Below are positions 63,741 to 64,000 of a stretch of DNA of 64,000 nucleotides, piece after piece. Every line of letters begins with the position of its first letter. The stretch's first letter is position 1. The notes under the pieces are model-generated. The model did not search any database, was not told the DNA's origin, and saw only the letters and a list, made by a program, of their open reading frames with translations. The stretch comes from Hoplostethus atlanticus (Eukaryota; Chordata; Actinopteri; Trachichthyiformes; Trachichthyidae). The translations under genes were made by a program, and so were the position numbers. The stretch lies in the NCBI GenBank assembly GCA_034670405.1, contig JAXDDX010000012.1, forward strand, positions 6,203,501 through 6,267,500. Direction: 5' to 3'.

Positions 63741-64000
63741 CGTTAAAGATTTCCTCCTTTGAAATGCAGACCTACCGTGCACATACATAATGTGTGAGTT
63801 TTTTTTTTTTATTGTTGTATATTCTGAGGTGCACACGTATGCACACATGTTCCTCGTTATCACACACTTCCCACATTGTTTTTAGTGTTGCTAATCACGT
63901 TCGTGTAATTTGTAAAAGTCTGACACTAATGACACACATTGATTTTTTTTTTAAAGAACTACATGACACAAATTATCTCTACTGGAATGTTATTGCAACA

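Larger units (their letters stand above)
53102..64000 (+). other. Presumed 5-prime intron or regulatory landscape of eya1, no coding exon seen
   Basis: If the block ending at 53101 is the eya1 leader exon, this is its first intron. I looked for the conserved Eya1 start and found none. The stretch is AT-rich with few repeats and several blocks rich in TAAT-type homeodomain cores. Confidence 0.3.

Overview
The window is vertebrate nuclear DNA, most probably from a ray-finned fish. It has spliced genes with GT-AG introns, very dense dinucleotide microsatellites and tRNA-derived SINE copies of a type common in fish. The main gene, which spans about 55 kb in human, covers only about 18 kb here. 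The species cannot be named from the sequence. All recognisable genes are on the + strand, in the order trpa1, msc, then probably the start of eya1. This is the order and relative orientation of human 8q13 (TRPA1-MSC-EYA1).

Region 1-4480 is upstream intergenic DNA with simple repeats and two near-perfect hairpins. A TATA-type promoter with a short non-coding exon (4551-4623) probably starts trpa1. The trpa1 coding sequence was assembled by hand from 27 exons between 6853 and 22369. All splice phases agree and give 1120 codons, against 1119 residues for human TRPA1, with no frame breaks. It encodes an ankyrin-repeat cation channel that senses irritants and temperature in sensory neurons. In this copy several cysteines that bind electrophiles in mammalian TRPA1 are replaced.

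The interval 23.4-26.2 kb has no gene I can see. The two-exon bHLH repressor gene msc (musculin/MyoR) lies at 26440-27335. It has an intact start, basic region, C-terminus and splice sites, but one extra base at about 26703-26707 breaks the frame inside the bHLH domain. It is either a recent pseudogene or an assembly or sequencing error.

From 27.7 kb to the end there is no protein-coding gene that I can support. The interval holds long simple repeats, a second SINE, CTCF-like motifs (including a divergent pair at 29.7 and 30.5 kb), and several non-repetitive stretches that could be conserved regulatory elements. At about 52.8-53.1 kb a CpG-rich block ends in a good splice donor. By position and orientation it could be a 5-prime non-coding exon of eya1, whose coding exons would lie beyond the window. 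Functionally the segment joins a sensory channel gene to the msc-eya1 developmental region of head muscle and placodes. No operon-like or novel multi-gene system was found.
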